Below, one piece after another: positions 10,968 through 21,736 of a stretch of 64,000 nucleotides of DNA. The position numbers and the translations under genes are program-made. Within the stretch, counting starts at the first letter, position 1. Each line of letters starts with the position of its first letter. Source of the DNA: Isoetes taiwanensis (Eukaryota > Streptophyta > Lycopodiopsida > Isoetales > Isoetaceae); the NCBI GenBank assembly GCA_021234155.1, contig JAJEKV010000026.1, positions 1,240,001-1,304,000 on the forward strand, read 5' to 3'. Below the pieces are notes generated by a model that was not told the origin of the DNA, did not search any database, and was given only the letters and a program-made list of their open reading frames with translations.

Positions 10968-11363
10968 ATGCTTTTACCACAAAGGTACAGATCTAGTTGG
11001 AGAATGAAATGCCAAGTTTTGGAGTTCCATTCCGATCAAGAAACCCGGCAGCTGGATTATGCGTTAGAAGGAGTAGTGTTTCAACAGCTTCTAAGGATGC
11101 CATATCCGGAAGCTACAAAGAAAGAAATCGATTTAGTAGTGGAAGATTTCTTCATACTAGCACGGTTTCAATCTGGGAAGCATTCTGGAATCCAGAAGAA
11201 GAAGAAGAAGAAGCATTCTGTATGGCAAAAAAAAATTGATTCTCTGGGAACAGGTAGTGCTACCTTCATAAATGTTGAGACCGAAATTGGGGAACAAATT
11301 CAAGAGGGAAATTCGGTTCCTTTTCCTTCTACAGGGCTCTGTTTCATGCTCTTCATATTCTAG
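10968..11363 (+). other. open frame in CACTA-type element interior, origin unknown
   Basis: A 131-codon frame occurs here, with a second overlapping frame at 10997-11239. A (GAA)n run at about 11200-11213 gives poly-Lys or poly-Glu depending on the frame. I see no known domain. It could be a captured host gene fragment, as CACTA elements often carry, or chance. An AATAAA lies near 11723. Confidence 0.2.
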
Positions 11364-11924
11364 TTTCTAGGCGGCAAATCTGCTAGAAATGACTCCGTTT
11401 ATGTGGTGTTTGTTGATTCTAGAAATGGGGCAGTTTTAAAATTGCAGGGAGATGTAATGATGGCCTCTGTCAGCCTTTCTAAGAACACTTGCACTACTTC
11501 AAATGTTACAAAGCAGCGCGAATAGCTTACGTACTGTGGACAATTATAGCAGTTCTGAAAATGTTATAAGTTTATTGCATCTTTTTTGCACGTCAAACAT
11601 GGTAATTACCCTATTTCAGTATTCCTGGGTTATCTCTTATCTGGAAATAAGAGCCCGGAGCATGAAACTTTGGAGCATGTAACTTTACATGTAAATGTAA
11701 CTGTGACTTGTGACTGGATTTAAATAAAGGAGTTTTTGTTTTACTTATGCTTTTATTTCTTTATAACTTGTAGCCTAAATTCATCTTAGACTTCATCAGC
11801 ATTACAAGCTGTGTAATTGAAAATGCAGGCATAGTGCATATCAATAAAAATTTCAATTTGCAAACAAAATGTAAATCCAAACAAAATGTAAATAGACGAA
11901 AACATGACAAAATTGGTAAAAAAA

Positions 11925-12240
11925 TGTTTTGACGATTTTTTGACGATTTTTCTGACGTTTTTTCTGACGTTTTTTCTGACGAGTTTTCTGATGTTTTTTC
12001 TGCCGATTTTTCTGACGATTTTTCTGATGTTAATTCTGATGTTAATTCTGACGAACCTTGACGATTTTTCTGACGCTTAATCGTCAGAAAACTGACGATT
12101 TTGTTGACGATCTTTCAGACGATTTTTCTGATGCTAAATCGGCAGGTAAAAATCGTCAGATAAATCGTCAGCCGGTAGGGTCCAGGCAGTTGTCTGTTTT
12201 GTGAAGACTATCTGACGATTTTTCTGACGTAGAACAGGCA
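11925..12240 (-). repeat. right subterminal CTGACG array
   Basis: About nine CTGACG and three CGTCAG hexamers occur, mostly as TTTTTCTGACGATTTTTCTG. This is the mirror image of the left array and supports reading 8325-12253 as one element. Confidence 0.75.
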
Positions 12241-12256
12241 TTCTCTTGTAGTGTAG

Positions 12257-12344
12257 CCATACTATAAGTATTGAGGTATACATAACTATACTATAAGTAT
12301 TGAGGTACACATATAACCATACTATAAGTATTGAGGTATACATA
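12257..12344 (+). repeat. three tandem copies of a ~30-bp repeat
   Basis: CATACTATAAGTATTGAGG followed by TATACATA or TACACATATAA occurs three times directly after the right CACTA end. The GGTATACATAA phrase also occurs left of the element (about 8296), so the target DNA itself was probably part of this repeat. Confidence 0.75.
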
Positions 12345-13874
12345 GCCCTCCAAGGTATACTATATAAAAATTATTCCAACTTGTCTTTAGAATTCCAAAT
12401 TTAATGAAACTCTGCTTTAAATTCAGGATATCAAGGTAGACGCATCAGTTCAAGCTTAGCAAGACGATATTTGAAAGCAAAAAGTGTGAAAAATGATAGA
12501 TAGTAATTTGCATTACTATCAAATTGCTTTTGTTGTACACTTTGCTCATTATAATGGAAATGTATCAAGCTGTTTTTGTTGTACACTTTATTCATTCTAA
12601 TGGAGATGTCCAATTTGCTTCAATAGTGAAAGAAAAATTATTTTATCAAGTTCTCGTGTTGGCTCAATATAGTTAAAACATGATTCAATTCTTTTCTTCA
12701 GTATTAATTTAACATTTTATTTTATCTTTCAATCTATGTTTGACATTCCCATACTCCCTCCCTCATCTTTTACATTTTTTCTTCCATTATAAGTTCATGC
12801 TATGACATTTGTTTTGTGTTCAAAGTTATAATTTGCCATTGATTATAATACAAATTTTTATATTGAAGGACGTCATTTTATTCATCATTACATCATGAAT
12901 ATATTCTATATCACATGGAAGCTATTCCACTACCTAGGCGTAGTTTTATAATGTCCCTCAAATATATTTCTTACAATTACATTTCTTACAAAAAAAAAAA
13001 AAAAAACTATACAAACACTCATGGTTAGACTTGAATAAGTCTAAAATTTGCTAAATATGTCATGTGGAGTCTATTGCAAACCAGGGGGGGGAGGGAAGGG
13101 GGAGGATTTAACTTACGTACTATGTTAAGACAAAAATTCGTTAGAGGTGCGTGATGTCTATGATATCATAGACAAATTATTTCTCAAAAAGTAGTGTGGC
13201 TATGATATGACGGCATAGGCATAAAGTTTTTTTTAGAACACCCGATTTCGAATAGGGTTTTGCCATATCTATTTTGCACAACGATTTACGGTACCAGTTC
13301 ATAGTAGCAATTTCCCATTTTGATTTTTCGGAGTGATTTTTAGTCAATTTTTCGGAGTGGTTTGCAGTCGTGATTTACAGTAGCAGTTTGCCAGGGCCTC
13401 TTAGTCTTCGTGGATGTTAAAAAATCTATTCTATTCTATTCATAACAGTTTTATGGAGCAATTTGAAATCCCCGTTTGCAGTAGCAGTTTGCCAAAACCG
13501 ATTTGTAGTAGGAATTTGCCATGGCTTTCCAGAGCAATTTGCTATTGCTGATTTTTCGTAACAATTCCATAGGCAATTTGCCATAACGAATTGGAAAAAC
13601 TGTTTGAGGAAATCGATTGCGAAAATTTGCACAAAAAAATTTGCATCTCCAATTTGCAATTTATTACTGGTAAGCCGATTTGCAATTCCGGATTGCCATC
13701 TTATGATTCCTATTCGACTTTCAAGTACACCACATCACAACTACCTATTAAACTTTCCTTCTTGACTAATGTAGCAAACTTTTATGCACTCCACATCACA
13801 TAGGCCACACTTCCTTGGCCAAACCACAACATAAGATATAGTAGTTATAAGTCTAGTAGTTATACGTCTAGTAG
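12345..13874. other. gene-poor interval with degenerate CGATTTGCAGTAGCAATTTG-type repeats
   Basis: No gene was recognised. There is an A17 tract near 12991-13007 and a G-rich patch at 13083-13105. From about 13280 to 13690 the phrases GATTTGCAGTAG, CAATTTGCCA and CAGTTTGCCA recur irregularly, the look of a decayed satellite or amplified short sequence. Confidence 0.4.
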
Positions 13875-15083
13875 TTATAAGTCTGCCTTCCAAGATACCT
13901 CCAATACAAAGGGATATTCCCTACCAAATTTGTAGTTGTTGAGTGGACGTTCATATTGTTGCCATGTATTTGAAGATGTAGAATAAATGATATAGACATG
14001 TTTGTAGAAGAAATAAATGAAATTATAAGAATAGTGGCAATAAGTATAGAAGTATGGAATGGGGAGGAGTGGTTGGAGTAAGGGTGTAAAGATATATGAG
14101 TCATGCTCTTCAAGAGCAACCCAGAGACGTAAGTTATCTTGCACACATCCTGCTATCATGAGCTTTCCCTTGTGATGGAGGGGGGTGAGATAAAATGCAC
14201 CTTCAGGGCTTACAAATCTCTTGCTCGTCCAATGTTGAGCCGCAACATTGTATTTCCAAAGGGTGTTACAATTTGCATCTAGAAAGTAAGCAGAGCCATC
14301 AAGAAATGGTACTTGTGCAGAATTGGAAGGAAGGCCCAGAGAGTAAGGGGTATAGAAGATGGAGGAGCTTTTACTCCAAGCATTACCGTTGGAATTGTAA
14401 ACCACAAGATGGATTGATTCCATGACACGGTGGCGGACAACAACAATAATAATGAAGTTGTTATTTGAAGGATCAACATGGAAACAAAGATCGACACACC
14501 ACATGCAATCAAGTAACCATGGGACTTTGAAGATTAGGGTTTGGAATTTAGGGCTCAAAGGGTCGGTAACACAAATTTGAGGTACGTTTGGCCAGCCATA
14601 GTCCTGCTTGAAAATGCATAACAGATTATTGCAGCTCCTAAGCATTAGCGCTTTAGGTTTTCCTCGGAGGAATTGTGCAGGCCTTTTATATGCCTTGTTC
14701 TTCGTCCAGCGATTTGCAGAAAAATTCAGCCACAACATTGGTCGCTTGGTGTAGCGCTGATATATCGCCAAAATAAAGCTTGGTTTTGGATATGGCATTG
14801 CTTGCCAATATGATCTTGAGTGCAGGCGATTGTACCAGTCCGTTGAGACAAGAGAAAATCTGATCACATCTCTCACCTCCAGCAAAGACAGTACCTGTTC
14901 TATAATCTCTTGCGGCAGATCATGGCTTTGGGTCTTGATGGATGCCATCTCTGAGATCCATCCTCGGGTTCTTTTTTTAAACCTCAGATTATGTTTTTTT
15001 AGACCATCGCCTTTCTGGTTTTCTTCGATCCATCTTTGCTTGGTCTTTTTTTGGATTTCTTGTGTGCTATCTTTATCAGTCAT
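13875..15083 (-). CDS. F-box protein, kelch/beta-propeller-like C-terminus
   Basis: This is an intronless 402-codon frame. The F-box is at residues 55-93 (DLPQEIIEQVLSLLEVRDVI, then FSLVSTDW and RSYW), the part that binds Skp1 in SCF ubiquitin ligases. The remaining 300 residues have the spaced aromatic and Gly pattern of an F-box-associated propeller (LMLRSCNNLLCIF, VPFLDGSAYFLDA, YNVAAQHWTS, LHHKGKLMIAGC), expected to bind a substrate. The F-box fits best with a start at Met46 (14948, MASIKTQSHDLP); the preceding 45 residues are Lys/Arg-rich and may be 5' leader. The C-terminal 60 residues are Tyr/Phe-rich and look less typical. Substrate and pathway cannot be told from sequence. Confidence 0.75.
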   Translation of the reverse strand: MTDKDSTQEIQKKTKQRWIEENQKGDGLKKHNLRFKKRTRGWISEMASIKTQSHDLPQEIIEQVLSLLEVRDVIRFSLVSTDWYNRLHSRSYWQAMPYPKPSFILAIYQRYTKRPMLWLNFSANRWTKNKAYKRPAQFLRGKPKALMLRSCNNLLCIFKQDYGWPNVPQICVTDPLSPKFQTLIFKVPWLLDCMWCVDLCFHVDPSNNNFIIIVVVRHRVMESIHLVVYNSNGNAWSKSSSIFYTPYSLGLPSNSAQVPFLDGSAYFLDANCNTLWKYNVAAQHWTSKRFVSPEGAFYLTPLHHKGKLMIAGCVQDNLRLWVALEEHDSYIFTPLLQPLLPIPYFYTYCHYSYNFIYFFYKHVYIIYSTSSNTWQQYERPLNNYKFGREYPFVLEVSWKADL

Positions 15084-15101
15084 TGCTTTGATCCTTATAG
15101 C

Positions 15102-15186
15102 TTTGAGTTATTTGAAATTAGGGCTGCTATCTTTATCCTTGCTCTTATCCTTAGCAAAAATTTGAGTTATTTGAAATTAGGGCTTT
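15102..15186 (+). repeat. spaced direct repeat upstream of the F-box gene
   Basis: TTGAGTTATTTGAAATTAGG followed by GCT occurs twice (about 15104 and 15164), 60 bp apart, in what would be the F-box gene's 5' region on the minus strand. Confidence 0.7.
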
Positions 15187-15473
15187 CTATTGTAACCAAT
15201 CCCAGCAGCTTCAACCTGTCGGATCCATTCTTCAGACTTTTGGCAACACGGCAATTTGGTAAGATTTAATGCTTTAAATTTCATAGTTTATATTTATGTT
15301 TCTGCTTTCTGCTTATTTTCTATTCTGCTTGATTACAGCAACAGGGTGCTGGATGCTGATTAAAGTTTAGCTGTCTATTCAGATGAGGTGAAGAATCTAA
15401 GTATCTATGCTATCTTTGCACAACCCTTGGCAAAAACATGAATGCTGTACCTGATAAGAATCGCTCTCTACTC

Positions 15474-15720
15474 ATTAAGCAAGCAAATTTGATGGACTCA
15501 AAATTAAGCAAGCAAATTTGATGGACTCAAAATTCGGCAAAAACAAGGTGCAAATGAGAGCTGTATGTTTCTTGATTCCCAATTCGGCAAAAACAAGGTG
15601 CAAATGAGAGCTGTATGTTTCTTGATTCCCAAATTGTAACAAGTCCATATCTTTCCATGGCTGATAGTTTTTACCATCTAGAATTGGAATGGCTGATAGT
15701 TTTTACCATCTAGAATTGGA
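15474..15720 (+). repeat. three consecutive exact tandem duplications (29, 50 and 32 bp)
   Basis: 15474-15502 is repeated exactly at 15503-15531. The 50 bp at 15532-15581 are repeated exactly at 15582-15631. The 32 bp at 15657-15688 are repeated exactly at 15689-15720. The first two pairs abut and the third follows after 25 bp. No coding role was seen. Confidence 0.9.
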
Positions 15721-16720
15721 TTGGATGCCAATTTTTATGGATCCATAAATGCTATTGCTCGACCACAAATCTACAAGCAAACTGTATTGGGACTTTCCTT
15801 GCTAAAGTTTCTGTAATCTCTCTTGAGAATATCAATCACAAAAAAATTAATCCAAGAACCCTTAAATTGTTAGATAAGAATGGTTATTTATCTAAAACCC
15901 ATCTGTAAATGAAAGGTCAGCCAGATCTGCACTGGATTTAACAAAAAAATTTCACTTTGACTGTTGAAACATCATCCTTAGACCTCCTTTCTCAAAAGGT
16001 CCATCAGAAATCGTCCAAAACAATCAAGATTTGGTTCCCAAGATAGCTAGTAGAAATCCACCTCTTCCTAGAAGCGCTGAGAGAAGAAAGCTATCGCCGG
16101 GAAAGTTTTCATTCTCTGTCACTCACTGTAAACTTGCTCTAATGCCATATTAACTTTTACAAAAATTACAAGAATAAAATGGGAATGCCAATGCAACTGT
16201 GAAAAGGATGAAGTAAACAACAAGGTAATGTGTCATATAAAGCCATTATTGATGTTATTGTAGGTTGGTTAGATTGAATTTCACATCTCTAACATCTATA
16301 CAAAACTATCAAGTACATTTTGGTTACATATGGTGACACTTGTAACTGCTAACGATCTAAACCATTGACACTTCAGATTTACTCTAATTGAAGTAATTAC
16401 ATTTCAAATGGTGATATCCTATGAAGTGATGTACCTCGAGCCGATGCCGCATCTGTGGTAGGGCAAAGCCTTTGGGGCGCGTGTCGGAGATATGATTCAA
16501 GACCGGTCGATAACTGGTAGTCCCTGGAAAACTTCCCCTAAGCTTAATTTTGTCTTCTAAAAGCTTATGAACAAGCATGGATGTGCTTGACTCACACCAA
16601 TTCTAAGAGTTGATGGGTGGCAAGAAGTAAATCATATCTACTCTACTCTGACTAATGTTATTTTTTTATGAAGTGATGTAATGTGAATTTGCAAGATTTG
16701 CTCAGTTAAGATTAGGATAC
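15721..16720. other. gene-poor interval
   Basis: I see no supported gene, RNA or repeat here. A short minus-strand frame at 16384-16578 has no recognisable domain. Confidence 0.4.
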
Positions 16721-16731
16721 TTACACGTTTC

Positions 16732-16992
16732 TTGCTACGCACTGCAAAACCTATTGCTGTGCTGATTATACTATCTATTCCACTTGCTCCCCTGTTCGCA
16801 GCAACATGTATTCCCAACTCCAGGCAGGCATTCGCGGCCTCTCGCTACAGGACTCTTGCTGCACATTTGTTGGAGGCCTGCATACATGTCCACTTCTCGT
16901 ATGGGCATGCTATTTCCTAGGAAGAGAGCTGAGTTTGGAGGCAAGGAGGAAGTAATAAAGCTAGCAATAAATGGTTCTGTTAGAGTCTTCTG
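16732..16992 (-). pseudogene. PHYLLO-like exon (MenD domain), frameshifted
   Basis: On the minus strand, after an acceptor-like TTTGCAG, the exon reads LTEPFIASFITSS, then SALFLGNSMPIREVDMY. It then shifts frame and reads GIHVAANRGASGIDSIISTA and IGFAVRSKKR before a GTAAGT donor at about 16731. GNSMPIRxxDMY and NRGASGID are hallmark segments of the SEPHCHC synthase (MenD) domain of plant PHYLLO, the fused chloroplast protein of phylloquinone synthesis. The single shift lies between about 16800 and 16870. Both splice sites are intact, so the piece came from genomic DNA, not a processed copy. No neighbouring PHYLLO exon was found within the window, so it is probably a gene fragment. An error in the sequence is the alternative. 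Confidence 0.7.
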
Positions 16993-17580
16993 CAAAGCCA
17001 GTTGGAAGTAAACTTCATTATGAACCTGTTAAAAGCTGCAAAAGTCGGTTATTATCATGGAAACCTACCTTGCTATCTAACAGAATGAAATGTAGTATTG
17101 ATTTAATTGTTGACATTTAACATAATATTATCACATGGATCTGACGTAGAAATTCAAGAGGTGCTTAATAATACAATGGCCATCTGAATGCCGGGACACC
17201 TGATTTCAGTTATGCTATTTTCTATGTACATTTTGGTACACTCATGGAGGGACAAATACAATGATGGAAAATTTCAAATAATGAGGTTGGAGGCCCTCCA
17301 AACGAAATATTCCATGGCTCAAATAATGCTAGAAAGTTTGCACAGTATCAGAATCATGTTCCATGTATGTTGCTAATCTACAGGGGTCTGCTTTTTGTGG
17401 ATGCATACTACCATACAGATACAACTGACAAATATGGCAAGGGAGCCTCAATAGCGAGCAATGCATGCTTTTCTTTGTGATCTTGTATGAGCCACATACA
17501 TGGAGTTGATGACCTTCCTAATTTGGGGCTCCATATTACCTAGCTAAGGCAGCATGTGGAACTTTTTAGGTTAAGAGTGC

Positions 17581-18162
17581 TTATGTGACATAGTCTTCAT
17601 GATCTGAAAGTTCATATGTTGTCACTACTAGCTGGTAATTATATTCTGATACATGTAGAACTTTTACCACTTCTAAGAGCAGGTGAAGCCAAGGTGAGAG
17701 AGAACTTCCAAGGCCTGACGGTAGTTCCTTTCTCATGTGCATAGCAAATTCCTTGATAGTACATCTTATTCTGTGGCTCAAAGTATGTGAAGGATCGTGG
17801 CGATTTGGGTAATCTGCAACAAGAATATGGGCATCGGGAAAACACTTCCCCATCAAATCTTTTATGGTCATCCTATAGACATACATGACAGGAGTTTGGT
17901 TCTAGGAATTTCATATAAACAGTTTGCTTACCTGTAATATGACATCTGGGGAAACAATTGAATGTGTTGAATTGCTGAGAAGAATATGATCCATATTGTG
18001 AATTATATGAATATTTCCCCCATCATTTGAGGAAGAGCACTGGAAACGAATGCCTGAAAGAATATCGGCTGCAGCTGCTTCGTATTCCGCTTCCCCTACT
18101 TCCCCTTCTGCTTCCGCTGCCATGAATCGGCCGGAATGGACCACTGCCATAGGCCCGAACAA
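17581..18162 (-). CDS. candidate two-exon gene, unrecognised
   Basis: Exon 1 (18162 to about 17932) starts at one of three nearby ATGs and reads MAVVHSGRFMAAEAEGEV, followed by FQCSSSNDGGNIHIIHNMDH. It ends at a strong donor (ACAG/GTAAGC). A 60-bp intron would end at TATGTCTATAG near 17873. Phase-0 joining continues in the frame of the 17845-17639 segment (FSRCPYSCC, YFEPQNKMYY, KFSLTLASP). The alternative register gives the 17886-17581 frame. Its 5' end is GC-richer than its surroundings, as for a real gene start. I recognise no domain and am unsure it is expressed. Confidence 0.35.
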
Positions 18163-19600
18163 CCCCTACCGTGAGGCACATCCAAGGCGAATCGTTGCCG
18201 TCTAACTACCACTGGGCGTCACAAAAACCCTAAAAAAACCCAACAGATCGCATCCATTTACATAGCGTATTCCGGGGCATATTATCCTCAGAACAAATCC
18301 AAGCCTTCAAACCGTCACTCCACGCTCCAACAAGAGGGTTGCCCCCTATGGGAAACCCAAAAGAACACGTTCTTACATGGATGATCATTCTTTAAAAGGA
18401 AGGAAGTGTTTCTTACAGATGGAAATTAAAATTTCAAACATCACATTATGACAAAAATATGCAAGTAAATTATAGAAACATCACATTATGACAAAAATAT
18501 GCAAAGAAAATGTTAAATAGGATTTTTGCAATCTATATGGGATAAACTTTGGACATTGTCACCGAAAAAGAATAGCAACAATTCCATGACCACAAGGCAA
18601 TCCCAACATTTGCCACTTCAAGCACGAACATGTCTTAGACTCAATCTTAACCACAACTAATTGCTCTGGACTTTGTACTTAACACAAATGCATCAGAAGG
18701 AAGTATAATGTACTTTCTAGCTCGTTCATTAACCTTTGTGATATGTTAACCTTTGTGATATGTCGTTGAGCATCTTTCACTAGCAGCTTCTCCACAATAT
18801 GCCCACATAGCTTCTCCTTCAACACGAAGCTCTAGCTTGAAGAAGCCAAGAATTTATCCTTCAACACAAAGCTCTAGCTTGAAGAAGCCAAGAATTTAAA
18901 GCCCTGTAAAGAATGCTCGTCTATTGTAAAAACATGCTTTTTGGTGAATTTTAAAATACAAAGCGCTATTTGGGAAAATACTTAAGGATTAAGGGCATTT
19001 TGAGAATTTCAAAAATATGAAGGGCTTTTTGTATGCTTCCTCTAAGGTATGGTCGCCTCCTACGGTGACTGTACCTCGGGCAGTGCCACCCCGTCTCGAT
19101 GCGACATCGCCATGTGGCATGCCGGGTGGTCCTGCTACCGTGGGTTGGACTCTCGTCTTCACCACGTGTGTGGCCCGTGGACGTTATGTGCACGTCCTGA
19201 GGCCGTTATGTCCTGGACGTTAAGCGTCAGCCATGTGTCCCGGTGTCGTGCATATGGTACCGACAACCGCGACAAAGCTACGCAATGCGTTAGCCCAGTT
19301 GCTAGTTGTCGTGCAGCTGTTGACCATCCACGTGTAATAGAGCTCTGCTAAGCGTGAAGCCCTGCTTCCCGGTGTCGTGTAATTGTTGTCTACAATTGTG
19401 GAACAGTTCTGCCCACTCGTGGCTGTGTTAAGAGTCCTGATCATATCGATTCGAAATTAGAATTCAATGCCCCTTGCTTGAATTCGCGCCCATTCCAGAG
19501 CACTCGATTACCGAAGCCCAATTTGAATATCAAGCTCACGCTATGGCTGCTAACAGAATAAAAGCCAACTTCATCTTCCAAATTTCAAGCTTATCGATAT
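18163..19600. other. intergenic, with short tandem duplications and a GC-rich patch
   Basis: Three local duplications are visible: ACATCACATTATGACAAAAA spaced 40 bp apart near 18445 and 18478; an exact 17-bp pair at 18729-18762; and a 42-bp pair with one mismatch at 18815-18898. Bases 19040-19440 are clearly GC-richer than their surroundings and contain overlapping open frames on both strands, but no recognisable protein. Confidence 0.5.
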
Positions 19601-19627
19601 CAGGTCTTGAGGAGCACGATAATAGAC

Positions 19628-21019
19628 ATGGTTTCCACAAGAGGTCGGAGAGGAGACGATGGTGAAGCTAGTAACAGAGTACCTACATCAAGGAAAAGAG
19701 TTACTGCTCCAAGGAGGAAGCGTCGGACGCCACAGATCAGTGCTGCATCTCCCACAATGCCAAGGAGGCCAAGCAAACGAGGGCAGTGGACTGAAGATCA
19801 AATGGCAGACATATTGGATGAGGTAAGTGAGTATGGTATATCTATTAGAGAGGCATCTTGAAGGTCTGGAATCCCGGAATCAACAATAAGGGACTGGCTG
19901 TATGGCCGTATAACTCACAAACAGACTGGTAATCCACAAATCCTAACGACTCTACAAGAGGAAGAGTTAGTCAATTGGGCACTCTCCAGGGCCGAGCATG
20001 GAATGGGGGTTACACTCTCAGCTATCAAGGAAAGGGCAGCACAGATGGCTATGGAAGGGGGCAACTCAGAATTTCGTCGGGTTCCCAGGAATAAATGGTG
20101 GAAGCTATTCAAACAAAGACATCCAGAGGTTACACTAAGAAGTGCAGAGACACTAGATATCGCACGGGCGCGTGCTATGACACAAGAGAATCTGGATAAC
20201 TTCTATGCTGGTCTGAGATAAATCTATGACGAGTTCAACTTCCCGGCCTCTAGGATCTGGAATGCCAATGAGACTGGCATCCAAGCTGGTAAAGTGAAGG
20301 GCATGAAGATCATAGGGAGGAAAGGGGAGCATAGGGTCAATGAGGTGGTCATGAACAATAGGGAGTGGGTGACCATTCTGGTATGTGTAAATGCTGAAGG
20401 GTTTAAGATACCTAATTTGTATATATTCAAGGGTACCCGGATGAGGCAAGATAACATTGCTAGATGTGAAGAAGGGACAATTCAAGCTGTGCAACCCTCG
20501 GCCTGGATGACTACAGAATTGTTCAAGTCTTGGTTGTCACATTTTGTTGCTAGGGTTCCTGGTGGAGTATCTCCATCAAGGCCACATCTGATAATATTGG
20601 ATGGCCATGGCAGCCATGTGGAGCTGGAAGTGATTTTGGCAGCTAAGGAAATGGGCATACATTTTGCCCTACTTCCACCCCACACATCACATAGGTTACA
20701 ACCTTTGGATGTTGCATGCTTTGCACCATTCAAGGCAGCTTTCAAGAGATTGAGATCTTCTTACATCGTTAGCAAAGGGAGGACTGAACCAAAGAGGGAG
20801 GACATTGCAGAGATCATTTCACAGGCCATTGAATCAGGGTTGACACCTAGCAACATCAAGGCAGGGTTTAGAGCAACTGGGATTTGGCCATTCAACTCGG
20901 ACAAGGTTAAGCCAGGCCAGGAAAGTGGCAGGTTTGGTAGAGTGCCCATGGAGCAGATTATCCAAAGTGTAGGCCAGGAAAATGCAGCCAACTTGGAGGA
21001 GGAGGAATTGGAGCAATAA
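19628..21019 (+). pseudogene. pogo-like (Tc1/mariner superfamily) DDE transposase, inactivated
   Basis: The start MVSTRGRRGDDGEAS leads into an HTH_psq/CENP-B-type DNA-binding region (EYGISIREAS, stop, RSGIPESTIRDWLYGR), then a CENP-B-like second helix-turn-helix around ELVNWALSRAEHGMGV and FKQRHPEV. The DDE_1 catalytic domain follows: WNANETGIQ, LIILDGHGSHV, and LLPPHTSHRLQPLDVACFAP. The family normally has DETG at the first site; here Asp is Asn. Two in-frame stops interrupt it, TGA at about 19859 and TAA at about 20219. The element would have cut and pasted at TA sites; this copy is dead. I could not find terminal inverted repeats. Confidence 0.88.
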
Positions 21020-21359
21020 CAAGGTTGCGTATTAAATGGCAGCAAAAGGAATATTCCTCAAAGATTCCTTTTTTTTTTCAAAAAAGAAGCTAAAATGAGG
21101 TAACAATTTTATTTTGGTCATAAAATTGCATTTTGACCCCCCCAAAATCACTCATTTTTTTGTGCAAAGAGAAAATTGACTGTGTCAAAGTGACACTTTT
21201 TCTAATAATTAGAATTTATCTGAAGTGTGTTTTTAGAGAAAACCACTAATTTAAGTGTATGTCATGCACAACATTTTGTTAGCTTGGATTGTATTCTAGA
21301 AAAGGTACTTTTAGGTTACAATAAGTCATTTTTTAATGATATAATATTTGAAAATACCA

Positions 21360-21512
21360 AAATTCTATTTCGGAATACACTTTTGCTATTCGAGGATAAT
21401 AAAAGTGTATTCCGGAATACACTTTTGCTTTTCTTAAAAGTCGAAGTGTATTCCAGAATACACTTTTGATTTTGCTCGAAAGCCAAAGTGTATTCTGGAA
21501 TACACTTTTGCT
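21360..21512. repeat. first array of ~41-bp repeats with palindromic core GTGTATTCCGGAATACAC
   Basis: Four copies are spaced about 41 bp apart near 21366, 21405, 21449 and 21487. The core varies between TTCCGGAA, TTCCAGAA and TTCTGGAA and is followed by TTTTGCTTT or TTTTGATTT. A double copy lies apart at 21919-21962. Each core is an 18-bp inverted repeat able to form a hairpin. Confidence 0.85.
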
Positions 21513-21618
21513 GTACAAGTTTCTGAGAGTCAATAATGACCTTGCAATTTTCCAGGTTTTCGACATTTTCAATGACCTTACAAATTTTTTTTTTTGTTTC
21601 AGTTGATTTAAATGACCT

Positions 21619-21736
21619 CGCGATTTTATTTGTTTTTTTTATGTGGGGATACAGAAACATAGTTCTAAGTACCGAACTTCGCGATTTTATTTGTTTTTTT
21701 ATGTGGGGATACAGAAACATAGTTCTAAGTACCGAA
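21619..21736 (+). repeat. 60-bp tandem duplication
   Basis: CGCGATTTTATTTG through AAGTACCGAA occurs twice in succession. The copies are identical except that the first T run is one base longer. Confidence 0.9.

Larger units (their letters stand above)
8325..12253. mobile_element. CACTA-type (En/Spm) DNA element, apparently non-autonomous
   Basis: The left end begins CACTACAAGAGGATG (8325) and the right end is its reverse complement form (...CATTCTCTTGTAGTG, 12253). CACTACAAG is the classic CACTA terminal inverted repeat. The flanking trinucleotides are TAA and TAG, a near match to the 3-bp target duplication expected for the superfamily. Both ends carry dense arrays of CGTCAG/CTGACG in opposite orientation, like the subterminal transposase-binding arrays of Spm. 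The 3.9-kb interior encodes no recognisable TnpA or TnpD protein, so mobility would depend on a helper element elsewhere. Confidence 0.8.
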
